Source: Rhizophagus clarus (lineage: Eukaryota; Glomeromycota; Glomeromycetes; Glomerales; Glomeraceae). Taken from it: DNA of 64,000 nt. Of the stretch, positions 30,742-42,341 are shown piece after piece (position 1 is the stretch's first letter; each line of letters starts with the position of its first letter). The stretch is from assembly GCA_015698045.1 (NCBI GenBank), contig BLAL01000012.1, forward strand, positions 682,001 to 746,000, given 5' to 3'. The notes beneath the pieces are model-generated. The model did not search any database. It was given only the letters and a program-made list of their open reading frames with translations, and was not told where the DNA came from. The translations under genes and the position numbers were made by a program.

Positions 30742-31787
30742 TTTTAATCTAATTTAATACTAATCAAGTTAGAGTTATTCTATAAAATATTCTGATAGTT
30801 TTATTAAACCTTGCAATCAAAGATTTTAAAATTTTCATTGTCAGGTGACTTTTATAAACCTTAATTACATTTCTATTCAATTATTGAGATTTACAAATCA
30901 AACTCAATCATATATATAATCTGAAAATTTAAAATATTATTACAAACAAAAAGTACCGTTTACAATGCTTAAAGTTAAATTTAAATATTTCTACGTTCAA
31001 TTATTTATTGATTTTTATCAGCTGGTGTCTGAAGCTTTTTTCGCTAGAGATGTTGTGATAAGCTTTGGGATAACGATTGTCCTTTTCGTCATTGAATTAT
31101 AATATTGACAATGATTTCATCAAGTATAAATAATTTCCAATACTGACAAATCATTCAAATATCAAAATTTCCATTTGAGAGAGAACAAAAATCCATTAAT
31201 GAAGGCACTAATTTTCGAGTATCTTATAAAAAGTATACACATACACAATTTATTTTACGATTTACTTATTATGTATTTTTTTTCTTGCTAGTGACCCTTA
31301 TTTTGTATATTATTTAATTACCCTTCTTTAAAACCTATATAATATTCCTTTACACTTTACAGACTTTATACTTGCATCAGTAGCTGTCGTTATTGAAATA
31401 ACCGAACTTTATATCGAAACTTTATTTTTTTTTCAATTTACTAGATAAGGACAGCTAAAATAAATATATATACACATTATGAGTAAATCAAATTTTGTTA
31501 GAAACATCTGATAAAAAATTTTTTTTTCTTGCTCTTACATGTAAATCTTTATTTTAATTTGTAACCGTTAATACGAGGGTATGTTAGTAAAAATCTTTTT
31601 AAGATTATTATTCGTCAAAAATAATTAATTAACGGGAAGAAATACAAAAATTTATGATATTCAAAAGATTTATAATATTTAAAATTTTATAGTATTTAAA
31701 ATTTTCTGATATTTAAAAAAATTTATAAATTTTTAAAAATTTATTTATTTATTGCAACAAAATTACAAAACTAATTTAATCATTAAT
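30742..31787. other. Non-coding stretch
   Basis: AT-rich DNA between the TIR element and the 3' end of the Smr-Sel1 gene. No ORF, RNA gene or clear repeat seen. Confidence 0.4.
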
Positions 31788-33734
31788 TTAAATAAACGCA
31801 TCAACAATAATTCCGGCTTCAAAATGTCCTTGTTCAGCAGCTTTTTTAAACCATGTTAGGGCTTCTTCAATATTCTTCTGTTTAACCCCATTTCCTTTGG
31901 CGTACATCTTTCCAAGGAGAAATTGAGCTTCTGAATTATTATTTTGTTGAGCGGCTCTTATCATCCATTTTAATGCTTTCTTATTACTCTTTCTCCAAAC
32001 TCCATCACCATTTAAATACATTTTACTGACCATAATTTGTGCCTCAACATTGTTTTGTTTAGCTGCTTGTTTAAATAATTTGAAAGCTTCTTTGTTACTA
32101 TTACTAACATCTTTACTTTCATATAATAATTTTCCGGCACGTAATTGAGCATTAGTATCATCCTGTTTGGCAGATAACTTAATCCATTTTAGAGCTGCTT
32201 CAAGATCTTTATCAACTCCATCACCATCAAGATACATTCGTCCAATAGTAAATTGAGCATCGGTATTTTCGTTTTCTGCGGCTTGCTTAAAACATTTAAA
32301 AGCTTCTTTCGTATCTTTTTTAGCGCCTTTTCCTTCGTATAATAAATTTCCGACGATTAATTGTGAACTAACATCTCCTTGTTCTGCAGATTTTTTAAAC
32401 CATTTTAATGCCTGTCCGATATCTTGTTGTTTAACTTCATTACCAGCAAAATAAATACGTCCAAGAGTAAATTGAGCGCTCAGATTACCATTCTCTGCAG
32501 CTTTTTTAAACCATTTAAAAGCTTCTTTGGTATCTTTCATAACGCCTTTTCCTTCTTGTAATAAATTTCCAACAATGAATTGTGCATTAGCAACGCCTTG
32601 TTCTGCGGATTGTTTAAACCATTTGAAGGCTTTTTCATTATCTTTTTTAACTCCATTACCATCAAGATACATTCGTCCAATAGTAAATTGAGCATCCATA
32701 TTACCCTTTTCTGCAGCCTGTTCAAACCATTTAAAAGCTTCTTTAACATCTTTTTTAACGCCATTTCCTTCATATAATAGATTACCAACAAATAATTGAG
32801 CACCAACAACACCTTGTTCCGCGGATTTTTTAAACCATACTAAAGCTTCTTCTACATCTCTTTTAACTCCATCACCATCAAAATACATTTTTCCAACAGT
32901 AAATTGAGCATCTGAATTATCATTTTCCGCAGCTTGTTTAAACCATTTGAAAGCCTCTTTTATATCTTTCTTAGTGCCTTTTCCTTTATATAATAATTCA
33001 CCAACAATTATCTGAGCATTATCATCACCTTGTTCCGCGGATTTTTTAAACCATTTTAAGGCTTGACCAATATCTTGCTGTTTAGCTTCATTACCATCAA
33101 GATAAATTCGTCCAAGTATAAATTGAGCGTCTGAATTATTATTTTCTGCAGCTTTTTTAAACCATTTAAAGGCTTCTTTAACATTTTTATCAATAAGCTT
33201 TCCTTCTTGTAATAAATTTCCAACGATTAATTGTGCACTAACATCGTCTTCATCAGCGCATTTTCTTAACCATTTTAAAGCTTCACCAACATCTTGTTTA
33301 ACACCGCCACTACCATCAAGATACATTAATCCAAGAATAAATTGTGCATCAATATCACCATTTAAAGCTTCTTGTTTAATTATATTTATATCAAAATATG
33401 TATTAGTAGGATTTGTTTCCTTGGAAGTTTTAAGAAAAACTACATAAGAACCATCATGTTTATGATAATTTTGTACCAAATGTTTAATAGCAGCATCAGA
33501 CAACCATGATCGAAAAGCTTTATAAAGTACACCTTGATCACCATTTGGATTTACGTGATTCCCACGTCCAGTTATGAATCTTATACGAGATATACCCGTA
33601 GTATGAGATTCTTGTATCGTATTTATTACAATATTTTTCGCTTCTTTAAATCTGCGTTCATGCAGGTCAACTGCGGGAAGGTATTTTGTACCAGATTTAC
33701 TTCGTTTAACTTTTTCGGGTAAAATTGGTGACAT
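31788..33734 (-). CDS. Smr domain-Sel1 repeat protein
   Basis: 648 residues, one exon, starting at ATG 33734. Residues ~15-105 form an Smr domain: AVDLHERRFKEAKNIV with the DLH motif, IRFITGRGNHVNPNGDQGVL matching the (T/S)G-x-G-x-H core, then LYKAFRSWL. Smr domains are nucleases or nucleic-acid binders, usually at the end of MutS2 or PPR proteins. Residues ~125-648 are fourteen full Sel1 repeats and a partial one. The repeats alternate: one type AQF-x-(I/L)GR-(M/I)YLDG, the next AQL-IVGNLLYEGKG, so the true unit is a 72-residue pair. No signal peptide or membrane span. The predicted product would be a soluble, mostly helical scaffold with an RNA/DNA-acting head. Intact frame throughout. Confidence 0.88.
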   Translation of the reverse strand: MSPILPEKVKRSKSGTKYLPAVDLHERRFKEAKNIVINTIQESHTTGISRIRFITGRGNHVNPNGDQGVLYKAFRSWLSDAAIKHLVQNYHKHDGSYVVFLKTSKETNPTNTYFDINIIKQEALNGDIDAQFILGLMYLDGSGGVKQDVGEALKWLRKCADEDDVSAQLIVGNLLQEGKLIDKNVKEAFKWFKKAAENNNSDAQFILGRIYLDGNEAKQQDIGQALKWFKKSAEQGDDNAQIIVGELLYKGKGTKKDIKEAFKWFKQAAENDNSDAQFTVGKMYFDGDGVKRDVEEALVWFKKSAEQGVVGAQLFVGNLLYEGNGVKKDVKEAFKWFEQAAEKGNMDAQFTIGRMYLDGNGVKKDNEKAFKWFKQSAEQGVANAQFIVGNLLQEGKGVMKDTKEAFKWFKKAAENGNLSAQFTLGRIYFAGNEVKQQDIGQALKWFKKSAEQGDVSSQLIVGNLLYEGKGAKKDTKEAFKCFKQAAENENTDAQFTIGRMYLDGDGVDKDLEAALKWIKLSAKQDDTNAQLRAGKLLYESKDVSNSNKEAFKLFKQAAKQNNVEAQIMVSKMYLNGDGVWRKSNKKALKWMIRAAQQNNNSEAQFLLGKMYAKGNGVKQKNIEEALTWFKKAAEQGHFEAGIIVDAFI

Positions 33735-34150
33735 GGTTTAATATAAGGAAAGAAAGAAACTTTTGATATAATGAATGTATAATATAAATTAACGTTTGTT
33801 GAAAATAGTGTTTTTTTTTGTTTTTTTTTAAAAAAAAAAAAAAATAGGTGAATAATAATCGCAAGGGTATAAAAATTTTTTTTTGCGCTGAAAGAAAAAA
33901 AAAATGAAAAAATGAAATGAAAGCAAGTAAAAAAAAAAAAAAAAAAAAAAGAAATCGTGTGATGAAGAGGAAACTATCCTGATAATTTCTCTTGAGATTT
34001 CACATAGTAAGAAAAATTCAACATTTTTATAAGATAAAAAAAAAAAAAAATTGGTACACAAGAGAATATACGGTTTCAATTTTTCTTTCATTCCAAAAAT
34101 TAATTTTAAACCTTAAAAAGGATAAAAAAAAAACGGATAAAGGACTTTTG
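33735..34150. repeat. Homopolymer-rich region upstream of the Smr-Sel1 gene
   Basis: Several long A runs (33830-33845, 33895-33903, 33930-33950, 34036-34050) with one long T run at 33812. On the coding (minus) strand these are T runs, which may act as nucleosome-poor promoter DNA. The open frame at 33828-34091 is an artefact of this composition. Confidence 0.55.
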
Positions 34151-35387
34151 TTTTGAAAATTTTAACATGAAACCCATTACATGTATGTTGATCATCATCA
34201 AAATAAAATTAACAAAGGACCCTTTTTTATGGACAATGTCTGCGTGACAACGTTTTGCGTGATCATGTGTACGGAGTGTACGGAGCGTACGATGATCCTT
34301 TATTTGGATATAATTTTCCTTTGTTATTTTTTAAAGATTGTTGGAAAAATTGAGTAATATTTAATTAAGTTACACCGTTTTACGTTTTTATATATATTGA
34401 ACAAATAAATTACCTTCACCGCGGCGATCGTCATAAATTTATATATTAATACGTTCAAATTTGAAATTCTAAAGACGATCGTAAATAATTTCTTTAGTAG
34501 TATTATTGATAAGTTTCAGATTTAACATTTATTATATTGAAACATTTTATATATTGAATATATGAGACTGTTAAATCAATATCTTTAATTTTTTTAAATT
34601 TGAAGTGAAATAATACATTTATCATAAAATGAATATTTTCGTAATAAAGTATAAGTAAAATTTGGGTTAACCCTTGTCATGAACAATAACTTTATGATTC
34701 ATATGCAACACTTTTATAGACTGTCCCTGTGCGACGGACTTTAAACGGTTTCCGGTTTTCTTAGTATTAATATTATTCTTTATTAAAACATGAAATTAAA
34801 GGATTAACGAATAATCATTATTGTTGGCAAAAAGATTTTCGTAATTGTTTCATATCATAAATTATCATAAACTGTACTTTAACAATAGGAGTTCCCAAAA
34901 AAAGTTTCACAATTGAATACGATACCAGATCGGCAGTTACAGTATTTAAATAAAGTTCAAAATATATAATCCTTGAAAAACGTTAATTCGGTCGTTTAGC
35001 GTAATCAGAATTTATTCTTTTGAAATATTTTTTTGATATTAAAAAAGGTCGTAGATCATTACGACATGGATGTTTTAAATCATCCTGAAATTTAAAGCTC
35101 TATTACTATTATACAAAATAAATTATAAAAGAAGATATAATATACTAGAAAAAATCTTGTGGTATTAACTCATCGATAAATTTAAGTATCGCATAAATTT
35201 TTTGAAGTAAAAAAAAAATATATTTCTATTGATGATTAGCATAAAGCAGCAGTTGATTAAACTACGCACAAGATTAACAATTAAAATAGGGTCTTCCTGA
35301 CACAAATCTATCACTAATTATAGATAAATATATAATTTTATTATATAATCCGTCGAATAGAAATAAAGATATTAATAAAATATTTAT
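34151..35387. other. Non-coding stretch
   Basis: AT-rich, no ORF. A small tandem TGTACGGAG/CGTACGG patch at 34270-34295, and at 34728-34770 a partial copy of the dispersed repeat listed below (CGGACTTTAAACGGTTTCCG). Otherwise nothing recognised. Confidence 0.4.
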
Positions 35388-35545
35388 TAGTCCGGAGCAT
35401 AGCGAAGGACTATATATGTTCTACTCCAGGTTGTACAAGATGTCCCGTTGTCCGCCCGCTCAAAAATTGAGTCGGTTCATTTAGTTGCATTTGTACTCCG
35501 GACTTAACAACGGTTCTTAAACCGTTTCCCTAGTAATGTATAATC
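35388..35545 (+). repeat. Dispersed short repeat, copy 1
   Basis: Starts AGTCCGGAGCATAGCGAAGG followed by ACTATATATGTT, has a middle GTTGTCCGC, and ends CTCCGGACTTAACAACGG then CCGTTTCCCTAGTAA. Same landmarks in the same order as copy 2 at 39011-39215. Size and structure suggest a SINE or MITE. GTCC...GGAC pairs at both ends. Confidence 0.6.
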
Positions 35546-37027
35546 GTATATTGATAAAATAGGAATTTCCCATAAGTCCATAACTGTACAATATTTACTC
35601 CAGATTATAAATTGGTAATAAAAATTATTAAAATATACTGACATATAACTATCTCGTTAACGATTTATTAATTATGGCATTATTGAAATTAAAAAGGTTT
35701 TTAACGCAAAAATTTATTCCAATTGGCGCGATAAACTCCAAAGCGACCAGAACCTATTTCTCGAATATTACTAAAATGCATAAATTTATAATATTTAAAA
35801 TATTTTTTTCATGATAGCTTATTTAATCCAATTAAGTCATTCGTTTAAATCCTGCCAACTTTAAGCTCTATACTTATAGACAGTAAATTCTGTAAAAATG
35901 ACTATTATTTGGAAAGAGTATGATCTAAAGTTGTGTCACACACTATTACTGTATATTATTAACACAGGATGTTACATTGCTTACCTTACTAGGAAATCAT
36001 TTATTTCATTAAATGACCAAGGTCATGTGACAATTCTGTCACACACTACTTTTTAATTAAATCACTACAGCGATTAAAAGCGAAAGCTTCACTAAATGAA
36101 AGTTTATTTGAATTAATGGTAAAGCCAAAAATAATTATTTTAATACTGTTGCTAAAAAAACCGTTTCAGCATTATTACAAAAAAAAAATTTAAACAATTT
36201 ACGTAATAAATAGTTTAAAATATTGTCCCGCAACGTTGTATCTCAGTAGATTCCCATCACAGACTTACTTATTACATTTAGTTCTACTTTCGAATAAATG
36301 TGTTGAAGTTCTAATAATTAACAAAGTACGTGTCATAAGAATATGTTACATAATAATTTGCTTGTACTTTACTTTTATGCAACAAAGGGTAATATTTAAC
36401 GCCATTAATCCTCCGAACATAAAACCTTGTGATTAATTATATAGGCTGATCAATAAAGAGGTTAAAAATTTGTTTTTTATTTTTTTGACGACAACGCAAT
36501 ATATAATAAAGCAGCTGATCCCATCGTTCATGTTCGATTACACAAGCGAAGTTTTTTGATCTAAATTAGACCGCTGGTTAATTTCTTACTTAGCTTTGTA
36601 TTTTTTCTATTACTTTACAATAGAAAGTTAAAAATTACATTTTTTTCCGAGATCTAAATCTCAATAAAACAAAACTAAATATTTGCGTTTTCTTCATTCA
36701 TTGCATATCTGATATTATTTCCAAGTATTTAATAAAATTTTATATAGACTGAGGTATTTCAAGTAGTTAATCATATTCTTAAAAGATATAGAAGCGGAAC
36801 TTTGAAAGAAAATTATCATGATAAAACAGAAACTTACTTCAGTTTTTTCGGTAACTGATCAGCCTATGCAACATTTGAGTTGGCTCCTCCGTTTACTTGT
36901 CTATCCCCTAGATATTCTGAACTTTAATAAGTGGCCAATAATGAAGAATATAATTATGCAGTATTTTGTTAATTTAATTGATCATTTCTGAATTATAGTT
37001 TCAGATTATCATGAATGTTACTTAAAA
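35546..37027. other. Non-coding stretch
   Basis: AT-rich. ATAGGCTGATCA at 36440-36452 and its reverse complement at 36855-36867 bracket about 430 bases and might be the ends of a small element, but no target duplication is seen. The open frame at 36236-36436 has no support. Confidence 0.35.
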
Positions 37028-37330
37028 ATGTATCAAGCGATTATTTAGGATCAGTTCTAATGATAACTCTTTATATTTTAAAAGCGTATGCGTAAATCTA
37101 AACTAACGACCAACTTTTAATTTTTTAATTTGTTTTTACTTTGTTAGAATATGCCGTCCGTTCGTTATCATACTTATAGTTATTTATTCAACATCAAAAA
37201 ATTACTTAAACAATACAGAAAAGAGGTCGCAATTAACGATTTGTTTAGCATCAAATCCAATTATAATTAAATTATCGTAATAGTACGGAGATATCTTTTG
37301 TCTGTATATGTGGGGTCAAGTTAAAAAAAA
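37028..37330 (+). pseudogene. P450 relic, exons 1-3
   Basis: Matches the start of the P450 gene at 63171 piece by piece. ATG 37028 begins MYQAII-stop like the intact MYQTII. TTATATTTTAAAAGCGT matches the end of its exon 1. TTAGAATATGCC..TTCGTTA..CATACTTATAGTTATTTATT matches exon 2, with an internal deletion. TACGGAGATATCTTTTGTCT...TGGGGTCAAGT matches exon 3. Intron positions are kept. Frame is destroyed. The later exons are absent here; a matching later part is at 54508-55640. Confidence 0.8.
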
Positions 37331-37339
37331 AAGTCTCCT

Positions 37340-38140
37340 TACGACTTGTAATAATTTATCAATTTTTGATTTATAATCTTATAATATTCAGATTCATTCA
37401 AATAGTTTCTCAAATTTCCATTATTGCAATTATTTAAAACCATCATATATTCGTTAGTATTTGGATCTTAAGTTATTCCATAACATCGAACGATATTTGA
37501 AGATGAGATTTAATCTAATTGATAAAAAAAAATTTTGTTAATAAACAAAAGCAAGTAACAATTGTTAAATATAAGTCAAAATATATTTAAAAAATTACTT
37601 CATTTAAAAAACCTGAACTTAAATCAAAAGAATTTTTCAAACTTTTCAATGCATATTTACTAAATCTAGACCATTTTTTATTTTTAATATCCCAATTATC
37701 AATAACTCCTTCAGGCAATTCCGCTGAATAAATTTTACTAAACCCACCCTCTGTTATAAAAGTAATATTTTAAAATTTTTCAAAAGGTATCCATTCAAGA
37801 TAATTTCTAAAATGTACAGCGTTAAGTTGCGATTGTTATATAAATTCATAAACACCTTTGTTTCCACTAGTCCAATTTTTAAAGTTATCCTTAAATCTTT
37901 TAGCGTTACAAGGTTCTTCTGTACCAAGTTTTTTACATTTTCCACATATTCCACACACTTGTTTTCTTTTTCTAAATTTTCTATATAAACTATTCTTTCA
38001 TCTACATAATTTGTATTAGATGGTATTAATTGGAATAAGTCCCGGAATTTATTATATGAAAAGAAAATTGAAAACGAATAATAATCTAAATATAGATAAA
38101 TCAATTTATCTATTATTTTGCTAAACTTAACCATTTTAAA
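37340..38140 (-). pseudogene. Kinase relic related to the 48885-50794 gene
   Basis: Long stretches match the kinase gene at 49895-50520 on the same strand: the exon 3 start (ATCATATATTCGTTAGTATTTGG versus ATCATATACTCCTTAGTATTTGG), the intron before it, and the N-terminal exon 2 (FKNWTSG and EWIPFEKF-like regions). Frameshifts and stops throughout; the open frame at 37754-38134 is read in the wrong frame. It holds only the region around exon 2 and the first part of exon 3. Confidence 0.78.
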
Positions 38141-38149
38141 CTATTTACA

Positions 38150-39010
38150 ATTTTTGCAACAGAAAAAAAATTAATATGGCTTCAATTTTTAGCCGGAAAT
38201 TAAAAAATACATGTAATTTTATTTGGGTAGATAAGACTAAAGTAGTATAAAAACGCTGTTCATCATTTGTTACACGGATACAACATACACATTACATTGT
38301 TACATGATCACGTACCAGTATTCATATCTGCGTTGTACCTGTGTCAATTATTTATATATCAATGTCATGCTAAATACTCGTTACGTACTTGTGGTTTGAA
38401 AAGTTTTTAATGGCTTAGTCGTTTGATATTTAAATCCTTTATTTACACTCTTAATAATCTTTTTAATACTTTATTATAGTAGTACCTAAATATGAAATGA
38501 GTTATCAGGTTCAAATTCACCGTCTTGTCGATATAGTAGTTAGTCTGTCAAGCGTACTTGAGTTTTGCGAAGGATCTGATGGTCCATGGAAGGTGGTGAG
38601 GGATATTTTATGATCACTCCTAAGGTGTATGCTTATCCCTAAGGTAGTTGGTTATGGTGTACGACCACTTGTCTAAATGGTCACTGTGCTGACTCGTATT
38701 CAGTTCTATTCATGTAGGATGAATTATATATAAGATGCGATTAAAATTATGGATACATGCCGCCTCAATTTCTCTAACGATGGTAAGTAGTGTAATGGCA
38801 AACCATTATATTATTTTTATCTTTTACTAATGCTAAATCACATAAATTCGTTAATTTAGAGTAATCTTACGCGGTTGTATCCCTTTATACGATTTGATTA
38901 AGGTCAACAAAGATAAAACGTACGACAAAGCTTATTTTTGATATTTACTTTTTTTTAGATGATATACAACCAAAGTTATAATCGTTAGCTAACATGTGAT
39001 TCTAAAATTA
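38150..39010. other. Non-coding, with a GC-richer unexplained island
   Basis: 38520-38720 is clearly richer in G and C than its surroundings and contains twice the words CTAAGGTGTATG / CTAAGGTAGTTGG and short inverted pieces. It is not a tRNA or rRNA I can recognise. Possibly a transposon remnant or a non-coding RNA. Confidence 0.3.
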
Positions 39011-39215
39011 TTATTGTCCGGAACGAAGCGAAGGACTATATATGTTTAAAAACGTTAATGACATATGAAGATCACATGACAATATGCGAAGTCCGGTTGT
39101 CCGCACTCGTTGCGTCATTAAAATTTTGTGCTACATTGATAAATAACAAAGATAAAAATAAATGATAAATTTTTTTTTTCGCACCGGACTCACAACGGTC
39201 TCCGTTTCCTAGTAA
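39011..39215 (+). repeat. Dispersed short repeat, copy 2
   Basis: TTGTCCGGAACGAAGCGAAG then GACTATATATGTT at the start, GTTGTCCGC in the middle, and ACCGGACTCACAACGGTC then CCGTTTCCTAGTAAC at the end. Parallel to copy 1 (35388-35545) but about 45 bases longer through an internal A/T-rich insertion. Confidence 0.6.
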
Positions 39216-41004
39216 CTAATTATACTATTATAATTTTTGTACTCTAAATTAGTCAATTTATCAATAAATTTTAACAATATAATAAATAATATTATCGTTT
39301 TATTTTTAATGTTTCATATTGAGATAAAAAAAAGCTAAGTTTATATATAAATTTTTAAAGTTACTAAAAATGGCTTCATCCATCTATTTTTTTTTTTTTA
39401 TTCTGCTTCTTTATAAATATAATAAAATGAAAAAAGTAAAGAAAACGAAACAAACCCAGTTTAATATTGCCGGTATGTTTTTCGTTTCTTTATTTTTGAA
39501 TTGAAAGAAAGATTCAGATATTTTGCTAAGTTATTTAAAATTGTACGAATAGCACAATAAACACAATTAATTAAAAGCACTATGTATATGAAGCTCTAGG
39601 TTCACTTGCCCTCTGAAATGGTTCTTGTTACTGGTTATAAAATTTCAAAAGATATTGATTACGTGTATATTTTTTTAATACATAATAAATATAAGTGATT
39701 TCTAACTTCTTAAAAACGTTTATAGACTCCAAGCTTAATAATAAAATATAGATGGTTTAAATTGAATACTGAAATTGTTTCCTTTACATAAAACTAAAAA
39801 TACGTTTTAAATGACTATTAACTTAACCATCACTAATATTATTAATTTTATTGAAATAAAAATGCCATTCACGAGCAAATGAGTTGTTGCGTAAAAATAA
39901 AATTTAAATATGAAAATTTATGAGATTTCCTAGATAATTATGATTTTAACGAAGAAATTTAAAATTAGCCTAATCAAAATTGTTCAATTATTTGGTTTTT
40001 CATCTGGTTCGTGTTACCAGTATTCTATTTAATTAAATGAAATTTATTAAATTTATTGCAGAATTAAATTATACTTTATTAACGCTTACTTTTATAGAGC
40101 GAAATAAATTAATTAATTGTGTTTAAATAAATTTTTGTTCATCCACCATTAAGAATATTTCGACTTAATTTAAATTTTTTTCAAGATACTTCCAATATCC
40201 AATTTTATGAATGATTTTCAGATTTACTTTCAAAAAAATTTATACTCCATATAAAGTATGTATTCAAAATATTATCGGACGCTAAAAAAAAAAGAATGTG
40301 AATATATTTACAAAGACCTCCATGTGTGAATTTCTTGTTTATACTAATTACATACTTTTTTTGCAAATAGAAAAAGTACACGAACGTTGTGTTATATGTA
40401 AGAGTATTATACAAGTCATAAGAAACGGTCTTTTTGTGTTAAATATTTTTTGTCAGTTGAATCTTTATTGGTCAATTACTTTCCTTTAAATTGAGATCTA
40501 AATTATAAATAGATTTATGAAATTTCTAACGTGGAAGTAAAATTCTTTATTATCTCAAATTAACGCTTCAGTATCTGTGTACTATCTTTGACCATTTTAT
40601 TAAGAGTCATTTGATTAAGGACTTTTATAACGAAATTACTCACCAAGACTTTACTACCATATGGGTATTTACTGATAGATATTTTAAACTCTTCGGTAGA
40701 AACTAATTTTAAATATATGTATTGTATATAATATCTACATACTATAATTATATATACACAGTATGTAACAGAAATCAATGAAAATATAAAGAACAATCCA
40801 CCCCTAAAAATAATGAGAAATAAAAAAAGATGATTAAAAATTTTTTTACATTATCAAAATTATTTAATTTCTAAAATAATTATTTCTAATAATATATAGA
40901 TACACATTATTGCAAAAGTTCCTCTTCTAAGAAGAGGAGATGCGAGGCGTTTTGTTAACCAATCAAGTTTTTCTATTGTATCTGATAAACTTTTCTTTTA
41001 ACAG
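39216..41004. other. Non-coding stretch
   Basis: AT-rich; short open frames at 40205-40796 on both strands have no supporting features. GAAGAGGAGATGCGAGG near 40930 is a small GC-richer patch. Nothing else recognised. Confidence 0.35.
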
Positions 41005-41184
41005 CATTTAATATCAGTTTTATTCCAACGGTTGCTATGTTATGGAACTTATTACAGTAGTAGTGATAGATACAGTAGTACTAGCTATGTATGTGGTCAA
41101 AGTAGCTGCTATGATAGTAGAAGTTACATCAAATGCTTTCCTACTTGTGCACGCACATATTACTATGGTTTCTTCTTATTATAA
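41005..41184 (+). CDS. Possible last exon of a small Cys/Tyr/Ser-rich protein
   Basis: A strong 3' splice site, TTTTCTTTTAACAG, ends at 41004. The frame after it gives 59 residues, ending at TAA 41182. It starts hydrophobic (HLISVLFQRLL) and then has CYGTYYSSSDRYSSTSYVC, CGQSSC-like spacing and CFPTC. The regular cysteines and Tyr/Ser content suggest a small secreted protein. No upstream exon with a start codon was found with certainty, so this is tentative. The longer open frame at 41042-41266 in another frame looks like its shadow. Confidence 0.3.
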   Translation, partial: HLISVLFQRLLCYGTYYSSSDRYSSTSYVCGQSSCYDSRSYIKCFPTCARTYYYGFFLL

Positions 41185-42341
41185 TAGTTCGATGAGATCC
41201 ATCAGAATTTCCTTCAGCAAACCTCCTGGAAATTCATACCTGTTATTGATATCGGTGAATAATTAAATTTATTCCCTTAACATTCGAGGTTTCTCCAACA
41301 AATATTAAAATTTGTGAACTAGCATGTCTTGATGAAGATTTTCTTGAATTTAACATTTCATACACTTTATTATGATTTATCTCGATATTAGGCTTATTTG
41401 TGAGACTTTATTGTCATTGAATTTCATCGTAACTATCGTAACTGTATTCAATCCATTCAAATTAGAATGACTAAAATAATTCATTTTCATCGTATTTTTT
41501 TTTTGTGTTTGTTACTATTGGAAGAAAATTATTAATCTATATTATCATTATTTTTTATGAAGTAATTTTTAAAATGAATTACTATTAATAATAAAAATTA
41601 TTTATAGACTTTTCGTATAATTTAATTATTTCAAATAAAAGAAAATTCAAATATACAAATCCTTTTATTTCTATTTTGCCCTATAAGACACTGTAATCGC
41701 AATTGTCCGATACTTAGACGGTATGGAAATTATATAAAAGAAGAACTATTCCATCAGTAGCACGTCAAACATTACATATAGTATCCCCTTTGAGCGTATC
41801 ACACTTCATATGACCTGAATATTTTACTAGATATTTTACTAAAGGTTAGTACCCCTTAATTCAGCAGGTAACTTAAGCTTAATTCCGGTAGACATTACTA
41901 TATTGTACCCCCCCTTATAATATCTGGTATCTCACAAAGTACCCCGGGTATTATTCAATTTTTGGACCAGGTTTTTTGTTTAAGACCAGGTGTACTACTG
42001 TACATGCAATGCTAGATGGTAATTCTGGCCTTGGAAATACTAATTAAAAATGTTGAGCAATAATAAGTACTGGTAGTTGCGTGGATAATGTATACAGACT
42101 TACATTTCTATAACAATCAAACAATAATTATAGAAATATCTATATCTTTATTTGTATAAAATAATTTTAAGAAAGAAATTATAATAAAATGATATGCAAT
42201 TATGCATATATATAAAATAGAATATAAATAAATATTATCCTAGTAATAGGTATCCTTTATTGCAAAATTTGTAAAAATGCATAATATAAATATTGCTATA
42301 CAATATATAATCCAGCAAGTAAAAATAATAGTCAGTACTAA
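41185..42341. other. Non-coding stretch
   Basis: 3' flank of the kinase gene. A patch at 41840-42000 with repeated GTACCCC and GACCAGGT words may be a transposon scrap. No gene seen. Confidence 0.35.

Noticed and set aside
33828-34091. 87-residue Phe-rich open frame on the minus strand
   Set aside because: Made by poly(A)/poly(T) runs; low complexity only.
36440-36867. Possible TIR element with ATAGGCTGATCA ends
   Set aside because: Only 12 matching bases at the ends and no target duplication on either side; left as a note.
37754-38134. 126-residue open frame on the minus strand
   Set aside because: It is an out-of-frame reading of the kinase relic; the correct frame matches the kinase at 50192-50518.
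38500-38530. GGTTCAAATTC as tRNA B box
   Set aside because: No A box or cloverleaf can be drawn around it.
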